Of a stretch of 64,000 nucleotides of DNA, positions 52,263 through 61,488 are shown in pieces. The notes under the pieces are model-generated. The model had not been told where the DNA came from. It saw only the letters and a program-made list of their open reading frames with translations, and ran no database searches. Positions within the stretch are counted from its first letter, which is position 1; each line of letters starts with the position of its first letter. The stretch is taken from positions 62,001 to 126,000 of the forward strand of contig NZ_JOFJ01000018.1 of assembly GCF_000718255.1 (NCBI RefSeq). The letters are read 5' to 3'. This DNA comes from Spirillospora albida. GTDB taxonomy: Bacteria > Actinomycetota > Actinomycetes > Streptosporangiales > Streptosporangiaceae. Position numbers and translations under genes: made by a program.

Positions 52263-52301
52263 AGTTCGTACTACGAACTAATATGGTTCGTGGAACGAAC
52301 T
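52263..52301 (+). promoter_or_regulatory. Tandem MarR operators 2 and 3 before the LLM gene
   Basis: AGTTCG-N5-CGAACT (52263-52279; arms extend to 7 bp) and GGTTCG-N5-CGAACT (52285-52301) flank a -10-like TAATAT (52279-52284). Their cores have the same half-sites and spacing as operator 1. Two dimers bound side by side would cover the promoter of the LLM gene. Confidence 0.75.
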
Positions 52302-52321
52302 AACTTTCTGGAGGGTGGAAC

Positions 52322-53248
52322 ATGAGCCTTGCCGACGTCGTCTTCGGATTCGGGGCGCACACCGGGCTCGGCGAGATACCCGAACTGCTGCGCATGGCCC
52401 GACAGGCCGACCGGGAGGGGCTCGACCTCTTCTCGCTGTCGGACCACCCCTACATCGGCGGACGCGTCGACGCCTACGCCGCCCTCGGGTTCGTCCTCGG
52501 CGGCACCGAGCGCCTCGCCGGCCTCGCCAACGTCACGAACCTGCCGACGCGGCCCGCCGCGATGCTGGCCCGCACCGTCACCTCACTGTCGGCCCTGTCC
52601 GGCGGACGCGTCGTCCTCGGCATGGGGGCGGGCGGCCTGTGGGACCGGATCGCCGACATGGGGGTGCCGCCGCTGGCGCCGGGCGCCGCCGTCGAGGCGT
52701 TCGAGGAGGCCATCACGCTGGTGAGGCTGCTGTCGGGCGGGGGAGAGCCGGTCACGTTCGAGGGGCGGTACTACCGCGTCGAGGCGATCGAGCCCGCGCC
52801 GGTCCCCGCTCCGCCCGTCTGGACCGGCTCGGTCGGCCCGCGCTCCCTGCGCGCCACCGGCCGGGTCGCCGACGGCTGGATCCCCGGGCACGCGGCGGAC
52901 TGGCTGAGCGAGCGGTACCGGACGTCCCGTCCCCTCATCGACGCGGCGGCGGAGTCGGCGGGACGCGACCCGCGCGACGTCCGCACCGTCTACAACCTGC
53001 CCGGACGCATCACCGACCGCCCCCTGCCCGCGACCCGCGATCGTGACGGCCGCTGGATCGGCGGCTCCGTGGCGCAGTGGGCGGAGGAGCTGACCTCGGC
53101 GGTCGTGGAGCACGGCGCGTCGGGGTTCATCCTGTTCCCGCCCGGCCACGCCGCGCACGACGACGTCTCCCTGGGCCGCTGGGCCGCCGAGATCGCGCCG
53201 GCCGTCCGTGAGGGCGTTAGGCGGTGCGGGGTTGGTGTTGGAGGGTGA
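52322..53248 (+). CDS. LLM-class flavin/F420-dependent oxidoreductase
   Basis: 308 residues. This luciferase-like TIM barrel has FSLSDHPYIGGRVDAYAALGFVLGGT (about 37-62), NVTNLPTRPAAMLARTVTSLSALSGGRVVLGMGAGG (about 73-108) and PPVWTGSVGPRSLRATGRVADGWIPG. The GxGxGG-like LGMGAGG segment is typical of F420- or FMN-dependent actinobacterial members. GGAGGG precedes the ATG. It is controlled by the adjacent MarR protein through two operators. It probably oxidises or reduces a xenobiotic-like compound. The 3' end overlaps the convergent GGDEF-EAL gene by 32 bp. Confidence 0.88.
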   Translation: MSLADVVFGFGAHTGLGEIPELLRMARQADREGLDLFSLSDHPYIGGRVDAYAALGFVLGGTERLAGLANVTNLPTRPAAMLARTVTSLSALSGGRVVLGMGAGGLWDRIADMGVPPLAPGAAVEAFEEAITLVRLLSGGGEPVTFEGRYYRVEAIEPAPVPAPPVWTGSVGPRSLRATGRVADGWIPGHAADWLSERYRTSRPLIDAAAESAGRDPRDVRTVYNLPGRITDRPLPATRDRDGRWIGGSVAQWAEELTSAVVEHGASGFILFPPGHAAHDDVSLGRWAAEIAPAVREGVRRCGVGVGG

Positions 53249-55637
53249 TGAGGGTGTCGATGTCTTGGGGTGGGAGGGGTTTGGCGAAGTGGTAACCCTG
53301 GGCGAGGCGGTAGCCCATTTGGTAGAGGCGGTGGGCTTGGGGGGCGGTTTCGACGCCTTCGGCGACGGTGGTGAGGTTGAGGGCGTGGGCGATTTGGGCG
53401 ATGGAGGTGGCGATGGCGGCTTGGAGGGCGAGGCCGTCGTCGAAGACGGCGGTTTCGGTGATTTCGATGAGTAGGTGGTGGGGGTGGAGGCCGGTTTGGG
53501 TGAGGGTGTCGGCGACGGTTTGGGCGAATGAGGGTTCGCGGAGTTGGCGGGCGGAGACGTTGACGGCGAGGTGGCCGGGTGCGGCGGTGCCGTGGGTGTG
53601 TTGCCAGTGGACCATCTGGTGGCACGCTTCCCGCAGGACCCAGGCGCCGATTTGGACGATGGTGCCGTTGCGTTCGGCGAGGGGGATGAATTCGGCGGGT
53701 GAGATGAGTCCTCGTTCGGGGTGGGTCCAGCGGATGAGGGTTTCCACGCCGTACAGGTCGCCGTCGGGGAGTGTGACGACGGGTTGGTAGACCAGGAACA
53801 GTTCACCGCGGGTGAAGCCGTGTTGGAGGTCGGCGCCGAGGCGGGCGCGTTCGTCGGCGCGGGCGTCCATGTCGGGGTTATACGGCCGGTGGCCGCCCTT
53901 GCCGTTCTCTTTCACGGTGTACATGGCGACGTCGGCGCGGCGCAGGAGCTCGGTGGCGTCGGCGCTGCCCGATGCTTGGGCCAGGCCGATGCTGGCGTGG
54001 ACGAGGAGGTCGTGGCCGTGGGCGTTGACGATGCCGGTGAGGGCGGTGGAGATGCGGTCGAGGATGGTGTGGATCTGGTCGGTGGAGAGGTCGTGGAGGA
54101 GGATGGCGAATTCGTCGCCGCCCAGGCGGGCGACCATGTCGCCGGGGCGTACGCAGTTGCGCAGGCGGCCTGCGATGGCGATGAGGAGGGCGTCGCCGAC
54201 GGCGTGGCCGAGGCGGTCGTTGATGGTTTTGAAGTCGTCCAGGTCGATCAGGGCCAGGGCGACCCGGTGGCCGCCGGGGCCGGCCAGGGCGTGCTGGGTG
54301 TGCTCGACCAGCAGCGCCCGGTTCGCCAGCTCGGTCAGCGCGTCATGGCCCGCCTGGTGCGCCAGTTCCTCCTGCACACGATGAATCTCGGTGATGTCGC
54401 GGATGTTGCTGACGATGCCGTTCACGGCGGGATCGGCGTAGGAGTTGGTGGCGTACAGCTCGGTCAGCCGCCATGATCCGTCGCCGTGCCGCATGCGGAC
54501 CTGGCAGGTGTACGTGCCGCCGGGGTCGGCCAGCAGCCGTGCGGAATGGTCCGCCATGATCGGGATGTCGTCGGGGTGGACGGCCTCCATGAAGTGGCGG
54601 CCGATCCAGTCCTCGGGCTTCTCGCCAAGGACACGTTCGATGCCGGGACTGATGTAGAGGATCTTGCCGCCCTCGCCGACGATCGTCGTGACGTCGGAGG
54701 AGTAGCGCTGCAGCGCGCGGAAGCGGCGCTCGTAGCGGGCCAGCTCGCCCATGCTCGCGTCCAGGCGGTCCAGCAGGCTCCCGATGAGGCTGTAGGACCG
54801 GCGGCGGGGCCGCTCGCGTACCGGTGCGGAGGCCGACCGGCGCTGGCGGTCGGCGCCCAGCAGGATGAAGAGCACCACCACGGGCATCGAGAGCTGGGGG
54901 TTGGCGAGATACGGCCGGGTCTCCATGAAGGGGACGAGGAGGCCGCCGGTGGCGGGGGCGAAGAAGGCCGCGCCCGCGAGCAGGCCCAGGGCGCGGTGGT
55001 CCAGCGGCCCGATGCCGGTGAGGGCGACCTTGGCGACGGCAACGGCGGTGATGGAGCTCAGCCCGATCACCACGAGCATGCCGCCCTTGGCCTCGATGAT
55101 CGCCGCGCCCTGCCGGTTGAGGTCGTACCAGACGAACAGGCTGGCGCCGAGGAAGGTGATGCCCGCGTCCAGCCCGAGCGCCAGCCACTCCTTCCGCGTC
55201 CGCGGGCCGATCGGGATCATCAGCAGCGCCCACGTGACCATCAGAAGGCAGCCCAGGTAGACGCTCATGGCGAGGGCGCCGATGTGCGGTCCGGGGACGC
55301 CCCGCCCGGGGAGCGAGTCGGCCGCGTCCAGGACGATGCCCGCGGTGGCGACCCCCACCGCCAGGCCGATCCGCCACCAGAACAGCCGCGTCGCGCCGGT
55401 CATCTCCCGGCGGCTCCGCAGGCAGGCGTACGTGCCGATCATCGAGGCCAGGACGGCCGGCGCCCACGCGAGGACGGGGGTCGCGGTGTCGTGCACCGGC
55501 CCGAGGAGCAGCGGCAGGCTGACGGCGGTGAGCATGACGACCAGCAGGATCGGCGTGCGGCCGCTCGAGGCGGTCTCCGCCCGCGCGGTGGCTTTCGCCT
55601 CGGCCATCGTCGAAATCCGCTTCGTCGGAGAGAACAT
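53217..55637 (-). CDS. Membrane GGDEF protein with EAL domain lacking its catalytic core
   Basis: 806 residues. Eight N-terminal membrane helices (about 20-255), PAS (about 285-400), GGDEF (about 410-570; I-site RPGD, active site ARLGGDEFAILL) and EAL (about 580-800). The EAL part keeps VETLIRW, NVSARQL, EITETAVF, TVAEGVET and AQGYHFAK, but 51 residues present in both paralogues, including DDFGTG-SSL and KVDKLFV, are missing in frame at about 53423/53424. It should be a c-di-GMP synthase with a dead phosphodiesterase. Codons in the EAL part (about 53217-53780) favour CAA, GAA and AAA, unlike the N-terminal half. ATG 55637 or 55652. Confidence 0.85.
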   Translation of the reverse strand: MFSPTKRISTMAEAKATARAETASSGRTPILLVVMLTAVSLPLLLGPVHDTATPVLAWAPAVLASMIGTYACLRSRREMTGATRLFWWRIGLAVGVATAGIVLDAADSLPGRGVPGPHIGALAMSVYLGCLLMVTWALLMIPIGPRTRKEWLALGLDAGITFLGASLFVWYDLNRQGAAIIEAKGGMLVVIGLSSITAVAVAKVALTGIGPLDHRALGLLAGAAFFAPATGGLLVPFMETRPYLANPQLSMPVVVLFILLGADRQRRSASAPVRERPRRRSYSLIGSLLDRLDASMGELARYERRFRALQRYSSDVTTIVGEGGKILYISPGIERVLGEKPEDWIGRHFMEAVHPDDIPIMADHSARLLADPGGTYTCQVRMRHGDGSWRLTELYATNSYADPAVNGIVSNIRDITEIHRVQEELAHQAGHDALTELANRALLVEHTQHALAGPGGHRVALALIDLDDFKTINDRLGHAVGDALLIAIAGRLRNCVRPGDMVARLGGDEFAILLHDLSTDQIHTILDRISTALTGIVNAHGHDLLVHASIGLAQASGSADATELLRRADVAMYTVKENGKGGHRPYNPDMDARADERARLGADLQHGFTRGELFLVYQPVVTLPDGDLYGVETLIRWTHPERGLISPAEFIPLAERNGTIVQIGAWVLREACHQMVHWQHTHGTAAPGHLAVNVSARQLREPSFAQTVADTLTQTGLHPHHLLIEITETAVFDDGLALQAAIATSIAQIAHALNLTTVAEGVETAPQAHRLYQMGYRLAQGYHFAKPLPPQDIDTLITLQHQPRTA

Positions 55638-55678
55638 CGTGTGTTGGACCATCGGCGTCCGGGACACCGACCTGAGAG

Positions 55679-58381
55679 TCAGGCGATGCGTGGTTCGCAC
55701 TGGCGGAGGATGAGCGCGTCGATCTCCTCGGGCGGGAGGGGCTTGGCGAAGTGGTAGCCCTGCGCGAGGCGGTAGCCCATCTGGTAGAGGCGGTGGGCCT
55801 GGGCGGCGGTCTCGACGCCCTCCGCGACGGTGTGCAGGTCGAGTGCCTGCGCGATCTGGGCGATGGAGGTGGCGATGGCGGCCTGCCCGACGGTGCCGGT
55901 GACCTCGTCGACGAACAGCTTGTCGACTTTCAGGACGTCGACGGGGCAGGTGCGCAGCAGGCCGAGGGAGGAGTGGCCGGTGCCGAAGTCGTCCAGGGCG
56001 ATCTTCACTCCGAGGGCCTGCACCGCCCTGACGGTCTCGACCGCGAGGCCGCCGTCGAACACGGCGGTCTCGGTGATCTCCATGAGGAGCTCGGCGGGGT
56101 CGAGACCCGTCTCGGCGAGGGCGTCGGCCACCGTCTGGGCGAACGACGGCTCGCGCAGCTGCCGGGCCGACACGTTCACCGCGAGGTGGCGCGGGGCCGC
56201 CGCGCCGTGAGCCTCCTGCCAGCGGACCATCTGCCGGCACGCCTCCCGCAGCACCCACGCCCCGATCTGGACGATGGTGCCGTTGCGTTCGGCGACCGGG
56301 ACGAACTCCACCGGTGACACCAGGCCGCGTTCGGGGTGCCGCCATCGGATGAGGGTCTCGACACCGTAGAGGCCCCCGTCGGGGAGCGTCACGACGGGCT
56401 GGTAGGCGAGGAACAGTTCGCCGCGCGCGAACCCGTGCTGGAGGTCGGCGCCGAGGCGGGCGCGCTCGTCGGCGCGGGCGTCCATGTCCGCGGTGTAGCG
56501 CAGGTGGCCCCGCTTGCCGCCCTCCTTCACCATGTACATGGCGACGTCGGCGCGGCGGAGGAGCTCGGTGGCGTCGGTGCCGTCGGACGCCTCGACCAGG
56601 CCGATGCTGGCGTGCACGAGCAGGTCGTGCCCGAGCGCGTTGACGATGCCGCTGAGGGCGGTGGAGATCCGGTCCAGGACGCCGTCGATCTCGTCGGAGC
56701 CGATGTCGCGGAGCAGGACGGCGAACTCGTCGCCGCCCAGCCGCGCGACCGTGTCGCCCGGCCGCACGCAGTTGCGCAGCCGGCCCGCGATCGCGACCAG
56801 CAGGGCGTCGCCGACGGTGTGGCCGAGCCGGTCGTTGATGGCCTTGAAGTCGTCCAGATCGATCATGGCGAGCGCGACGCCGCGTCCGCGGCTGTCCACG
56901 ACCGCCGCCTCGGCGCGCTCGACGAGCAGCGCCCGGTTCGCGAGCTGCGTCAGCGCGTCGTGGCCCGCCTGGTGGGCGAGCTCCTCCTGGACGCGGCGGA
57001 TCTCAGTGATGTCGCGGACGTTGCTGACGATGCCGTCCACGGCGGGGTCGCCGATGGAGTTGGTGGCGTGCAGCTCCGTCCACCGCCACGACCCGTCGGC
57101 GTGCCGCATGCGGACCTGGCAGACGTAGGTCCCGCCGGGGTCGGCCAGCAGTTTCCCGATGTGGTCGTTCATGATCTGGCCGTCGCCGGGGTGGATCGCT
57201 TCCAGGAAGTTCCGGCCGACCCACTCCTCGGCCGTCCTGCCCGTGACCTGCACGACGTTCGGGCTGACGTAGGTGAGCGTCCCGTCGGCGGCGACGATCG
57301 CCGTGACGTCGGACGAGTAGCGCAGCAGCGCCCGGAACCGGCGCTCGTAGCGCGAGCGGTCGAGCAGCAGGCTGGAGACCTCGCGGAACGCGACGACCTG
57401 CCGCACCACGATCAGCGCCGCCATCAGCATCACCCCGATGGCGATGGCCGGCTCGCCGGGATTGCCCGTCGCCCGCGCGACGATCACCAGGAGGTTGGCG
57501 GCACCGAACATGATGTAGGGCAGTCGGCTGTAGGACCGGCGTCGGCGCTCCGGCGCCGGGTCCGCGGCGGCCCTGAGCTGGCGGTCGGCGCCCAAAGCGA
57601 CGAGGAGGGCCACCAGCGGGACCGCGAGCTGAGGGCCGGCGAGATGCGGCCGGGTCTCGGCGAGGGGGGTGATGAGGCTGCCGATGGCCGCGCCGAGGAA
57701 GGCCGCGGCTCCGAGCCAGCCCAGGGCGCGGCGGTCCAGCGGCCCGGTGCCGGTGAGCGCGATCTTGACGGCGGCCACGGCGACGATGCCGCCCATCGAG
57801 ATCACCGAGAGCGCGGCGAGCCGGGTGTCGGTGGCGGAGACCAGCCCCCCGCCCTGCCTGCCGAGGTGGTATCCGAGGAACAGCGTGCCGCCGAGGACGG
57901 TGATGCCCGCGTCCAGCGCGAGCGTCACCCATTCGCGCCGCGACCGGCTGCCGGCCGGGATCATCAGCAGCGCCCAGACCACCATCAGGAGGCAGCACAC
58001 GTAGACGGCCATGGCGAGGGGACCGATCTCGGCCCGGGGAGCGCCCGGCCCGAGGAGCGTGTCGCACGCGTCCGCGAACACGCCGACGGCGGCCATGCCC
58101 AGCAGCAGGCCGATCCGCCGCCAGAACAGACGCGTCGGCCCGGTCATGTCCCGGGCGCTCCGCAGGCAGCCGCAGGCGGCGATCGCGGGGGACAGGACCG
58201 CCGGCGCCCACGCGACGGCGGGCACGCCCGTGCCGTCGATCGTCCAGAGGAACCAGAGGGCGCCGGCGACGGCGAGCAGGCCGAGCGGCAGGAGCGGCGC
58301 GTGCCCGGAGCGGCGCCGGTGCGCGGCCGGCGGCCGGTCGGGCGTCGTCGTGGCCGTCTCGTCGGAGGTCGCTGGAAACAT
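55679..58381 (-). CDS. Membrane PAS-GGDEF-EAL c-di-GMP protein
   Basis: 900 residues. Eight membrane helices (about 35-300), PAS (about 355-475; DVTAIVAADGTLTYVSPN), GGDEF (about 485-645; I-site RPGD, ARLGGDEFAVLL) and EAL (about 655-900; VETLIRW for EAL, NVSARQL, EITETAVF, LDDFGTGHSSLGLL, VLKVDKLF, TVAEGVET and AQGYHFAK). All signature residues of both c-di-GMP synthesis and hydrolysis are present. ATG 58381 has GGGAG 6 nt upstream. The gene is 41 bp upstream of the EAL-deleted paralogue, so the two may be co-transcribed. The N-terminal helices resemble an integral-membrane sensor of unknown signal. Confidence 0.9.
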   Translation of the reverse strand: MFPATSDETATTTPDRPPAAHRRRSGHAPLLPLGLLAVAGALWFLWTIDGTGVPAVAWAPAVLSPAIAACGCLRSARDMTGPTRLFWRRIGLLLGMAAVGVFADACDTLLGPGAPRAEIGPLAMAVYVCCLLMVVWALLMIPAGSRSRREWVTLALDAGITVLGGTLFLGYHLGRQGGGLVSATDTRLAALSVISMGGIVAVAAVKIALTGTGPLDRRALGWLGAAAFLGAAIGSLITPLAETRPHLAGPQLAVPLVALLVALGADRQLRAAADPAPERRRRSYSRLPYIMFGAANLLVIVARATGNPGEPAIAIGVMLMAALIVVRQVVAFREVSSLLLDRSRYERRFRALLRYSSDVTAIVAADGTLTYVSPNVVQVTGRTAEEWVGRNFLEAIHPGDGQIMNDHIGKLLADPGGTYVCQVRMRHADGSWRWTELHATNSIGDPAVDGIVSNVRDITEIRRVQEELAHQAGHDALTQLANRALLVERAEAAVVDSRGRGVALAMIDLDDFKAINDRLGHTVGDALLVAIAGRLRNCVRPGDTVARLGGDEFAVLLRDIGSDEIDGVLDRISTALSGIVNALGHDLLVHASIGLVEASDGTDATELLRRADVAMYMVKEGGKRGHLRYTADMDARADERARLGADLQHGFARGELFLAYQPVVTLPDGGLYGVETLIRWRHPERGLVSPVEFVPVAERNGTIVQIGAWVLREACRQMVRWQEAHGAAAPRHLAVNVSARQLREPSFAQTVADALAETGLDPAELLMEITETAVFDGGLAVETVRAVQALGVKIALDDFGTGHSSLGLLRTCPVDVLKVDKLFVDEVTGTVGQAAIATSIAQIAQALDLHTVAEGVETAAQAHRLYQMGYRLAQGYHFAKPLPPEEIDALILRQCEPRIA
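55861..56081. repeat. Near-identical EAL-core segment, copy 1 (copy 2 at 58906-59126)
   Basis: By my reading these 221 bases differ from 58906-59126 at only four positions, all silent or nearly so, while flanking parts of the two genes diverge clearly. The segment encodes the part of EAL from EITETAVF to about QAAIATSIAQ. Most of it (51 codons) is missing from the third paralogue. This points to recent gene conversion between the paralogues. Confidence 0.7.
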
Positions 58382-58518
58382 GGTGCTCTCCCATCGGCGG
58401 CGGGACCGCGAACCTGAGGGGCCCGCCGAGGTGGGAGACCTCACGCCGATCGGGGCATGTTCGGCGGCTCCGGGACGCTGATATCTGGAGACGGAACCGA
58501 CCACCCCGGGGAGACCGA

Positions 58519-58716
58519 ATGCCGATCAAGCGCCCGTCGTTCCTGCCGTCCCGGGAGGCTCTCGAGCAGCAGGCACTGGACCGCTCCACCAGCAAGACCC
58601 GGCCCGGTTCCCAGTTCGATCACCCGACGGCGAAGTACCTGTTCATCGTCGCCTTCGCCGTGACCGTCGCGGCGCACGTGGTCGGCGGCGTGCTGTTCGC
58701 CCTGATCAAGTTCTGA
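58519..58716 (+). CDS. Small tail-anchored membrane protein
   Basis: 65 residues. The basic, polar N-terminal half (KRPSFLPSREALEQQALDRS) is followed by one membrane helix at the C-terminus (about 42-62; LFIVAFAVTVAAHVVGGVLF). A good ribosome-binding site (GGGGAG, 5-nt spacing) supports a real gene. I do not recognise the family. It lies between two membrane GGDEF-EAL genes transcribed on the other strand and is convergent with the right-hand one (7-bp gap). A regulatory or docking role for the c-di-GMP enzymes is possible but only suggested by location. Confidence 0.65.
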   Translation: MPIKRPSFLPSREALEQQALDRSTSKTRPGSQFDHPTAKYLFIVAFAVTVAAHVVGGVLFALIKF

Positions 58717-58723
58717 GCCCGGG

Positions 58724-61423
58724 TCAGACCGGCCGGTGCGCGGCCTCGCGGAGGATGAGGGCGTCGATCTCCTCCGGCGACAGGGGCTTGGCGAAGTAGT
58801 AGCCCTGCGCCAGGCGGTAGCCCATCTGGTAGAGGCGGCGCGACTGCGCGGCGGTCTCCACGCCCTCCGCGACCGTCGTGAGGTCGAGCGCCTGCGCGAT
58901 CTGGGCGATGGAGGTGGCGATGGCGGCCTGCCCGACGGTGCCGGTGACCTCGTCGACGAACAGCTTGTCGACCTTCAGGACGTCGACGGGGCAGGTGCGC
59001 AGCAGGCCGAGGGAGGAGTGGCCGGTGCCGAAGTCGTCCAGCGCGATCTTCACTCCGAGGGCCTGCACCGCCCTGACGGTCTCGACCGCCAGGCCGCCGT
59101 CGAACACCGCGGTCTCGGTGATCTCCACGAGCAGGTCGGCCGGCTCCATGCCCGTCTCGGCCAGGACGTCCGCGACCGTGTCCACGAGCGACGGGTCGCG
59201 CAGCTGCCGGGCCGACACGTTCACCGCGAGGTGGCGCGGGGCCGCCGCGCCGTGCGCCTCGCGCCAGCGGACCATCTGCCGGCACGCCTCCCGCAGCACC
59301 CACGCCCCGATCTGGACGATCGTGCCGTTGCGTTCGGCGACCGGGACGAACTCCACCGGTGACACCAGCCCCCGCTCGGGGTGCCGCCACCGGATGAGGG
59401 TCTCCACGCCGTAGAGGCCGCCGTCCGGGAGCGTCACCACCGGCTGGTAGACCAGGAAAAGCTCACCGCGTGCGAAGCCGCGCTGCAGGTCCGCGCCGAG
59501 GCGGGCGCGCTCGTCGGCGCGGGCGTCCATGGTCGCGGCGTAGCGCCGGTACCCGCTCTTGCCGCCCTCCTTCACCGCGTACATCGCGACGTCCGCGCGG
59601 CGCATCAGCTCGGTGGCGTCGGTGCCGCCGGACGCCTCGGCCAGCCCGATGCTGGCGTGCACGAGCAGGTCGTGCCCGAGCGCGTTGACGATGCCGCTCA
59701 GCGCGCACGAGATCCGGTCCAGGACGCCGTCGATCTCGTCGGCGGAGACGTCCCACAGCAGGACGGCGAACTCGTCGCCGCCCAGCCGCGCGACCGTGTC
59801 GCCCGGCCGCACGCAGTTGCGCAGCCGGCCCGCGATCGCCACGAGCAGCGCGTCGCCGACCGCGTGGCCCAGCCGGTCGTTGATCGCCTTGAAGTCGTCC
59901 AGATCGATCAGGGCGACCGCGATGCCGTCCCCGCCGGTTCCGGCGAGGGCGCTCTCGATGCGCTCCACGAGCAGCGCCCGGTTCGCCAGGTGCGTCAGCG
60001 CGTCGTGCCCCGCCTGGTGGACCAGCTCCTCCTGGACACGGACGATGTCGGTGATGTCACGAAGGTTGCTGACGATCCCGCCGACGCTGGAGTCGCCGTA
60101 AGAGTTGGTGGAATGGACCTCCATGCACCGGTACGTCCCGTCCGTTCGGGCCATGCGGACCTGGAAGGTGTAGGTGCCGCCCGGGTCCTTCAGCATCATC
60201 GCGACGTTGTCGTTCATGATCTGGACGTCGTCCGGGTGGAGGCGGTTCATGTAGTGCGTGCCGACCCACTCCTCGGCCGGGCCGCCCAGCACGCGCTCGA
60301 TGTTCGGGCTGACGTACGTGATCCTCGCGTCCGGGCCGACGATCGTCGTGATGTCGGACGAGTAGCGCTGGAGCGCGCGGAACCGGCGCTCGTAGCGCCC
60401 CAGCTCCGCCATGCTCGCGTCCAGGCGGGCCAGCAGGCTGCCGATGTCGCAGAACGCGATGATCTGCCGCATCACGACCAGGCCCGTCAGCAGGATCACC
60501 CCGATGGTGACGGCCCGGTGCGGGCCCTCCCCGGACCACTCCGAGATCACCAGCAGCACATGGACGCCGCCGACCGCGATGTAGGGCAGCCAGCTGTACG
60601 CGTGGCGGCGGCGGCGCCGGCCGGCCGGCGCCGCAGCCATCTGGCGCCGCAGCCCCACGGCGACGAGCAGGCACGCCACCGGCAGCGCGAGATGGGTGGA
60701 CGCGAGGTGCGGACGGCCGTCGATGACGGGGGCGAGGACGCCGCCGGTGATGGAGGCGAGCAGGACGCCGATGCCCAGCGCCCAGAGGGCGCCGCGGTCC
60801 ATCGGCCCGGCGCCGGTGAGCGCGAGCTTGATGGTGATCAAGACGACGGCCCAGCTCAGCGCGACGACGGAGGCCGAGGAGCCCACCGCCCCCGTCGTCT
60901 CGGCCATCTGCGCGCCCTTGAGGCTGAGGTAGTACCAGACGTACAGGCCGGCGCCCACGATGAAGATCCCCGCGTCCAGCCCGAGCGTGAGCCACTCGTT
61001 CCGCGACCGCCGCGGAACGGGGATCATCAGCAGCGCCCCGACGAGCAGCAGGATGCAGACGATGTAGACGCCCATGGTGAGCGGGCCGATGTAGGCGCGG
61101 GGAGCGCCCGGACCGAACAGGGTGTCGCCGGCGTCGGAGACGACGCCGAGGGCGACCAGGCCCAGCACCAGGCCGATGCGCCGCCAGAAGAGCCGGACGG
61201 GCCGGCTCAGCCCCGGCGCGCGGGCGCATTGCAGGCAGCCGTGCGAGACGAGGAGCGTGCACACGACGGGCGGGATCCACGCCACGAACGGCATGGACGT
61301 GCCGTCGACCGTCCAGAGGAACCACAGCGCGCTGAAGGCGGTGAGCAGCGCGATCGGCAGGATGGGCGCGCGCAGGGCAGGACCGGTCGCCGGCCCGGTG
61401 GCCTCACCCAGATCCTTCGCCAT
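58724..61423 (-). CDS. Membrane PAS-GGDEF-EAL c-di-GMP protein
   Basis: 899 residues. Eight membrane helices (about 20-285), PAS (about 345-470; DITTIVGPDARITYVSPNIE), GGDEF (about 480-640; I-site RPGD, ARLGGDEFAVLLW) and EAL (about 650-895; VETLIRW, NVSARQL, EITETAVF, LDDFGTGHSSLGLL, VLKVDKLF, TVAEGVET and AQGYYFAK). Both activities should be possible. ATG 61423 follows GGAAGGG. It is a close paralogue of 55679-58381, with a nearly identical EAL-core stretch. A TetR gene lies upstream in the same orientation (65-bp gap) and could be co-transcribed. Confidence 0.9.
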   Translation of the reverse strand: MAKDLGEATGPATGPALRAPILPIALLTAFSALWFLWTVDGTSMPFVAWIPPVVCTLLVSHGCLQCARAPGLSRPVRLFWRRIGLVLGLVALGVVSDAGDTLFGPGAPRAYIGPLTMGVYIVCILLLVGALLMIPVPRRSRNEWLTLGLDAGIFIVGAGLYVWYYLSLKGAQMAETTGAVGSSASVVALSWAVVLITIKLALTGAGPMDRGALWALGIGVLLASITGGVLAPVIDGRPHLASTHLALPVACLLVAVGLRRQMAAAPAGRRRRRHAYSWLPYIAVGGVHVLLVISEWSGEGPHRAVTIGVILLTGLVVMRQIIAFCDIGSLLARLDASMAELGRYERRFRALQRYSSDITTIVGPDARITYVSPNIERVLGGPAEEWVGTHYMNRLHPDDVQIMNDNVAMMLKDPGGTYTFQVRMARTDGTYRCMEVHSTNSYGDSSVGGIVSNLRDITDIVRVQEELVHQAGHDALTHLANRALLVERIESALAGTGGDGIAVALIDLDDFKAINDRLGHAVGDALLVAIAGRLRNCVRPGDTVARLGGDEFAVLLWDVSADEIDGVLDRISCALSGIVNALGHDLLVHASIGLAEASGGTDATELMRRADVAMYAVKEGGKSGYRRYAATMDARADERARLGADLQRGFARGELFLVYQPVVTLPDGGLYGVETLIRWRHPERGLVSPVEFVPVAERNGTIVQIGAWVLREACRQMVRWREAHGAAAPRHLAVNVSARQLRDPSLVDTVADVLAETGMEPADLLVEITETAVFDGGLAVETVRAVQALGVKIALDDFGTGHSSLGLLRTCPVDVLKVDKLFVDEVTGTVGQAAIATSIAQIAQALDLTTVAEGVETAAQSRRLYQMGYRLAQGYYFAKPLSPEEIDALILREAAHRPV

Positions 61424-61488
61424 GGCCGCCCTTCCAGAGGCATCGCGAACCCATCGGCCGCCGCCAGGCGATCCTGAGGTTCCCGGCG

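Noticed and set aside
53217..61423. Tandem repeats or a mobile element in the GGDEF-EAL region
   Set aside because: The similarity is explained by three paralogous genes with the same domain order. No transposase, inverted ends or target duplications were seen.
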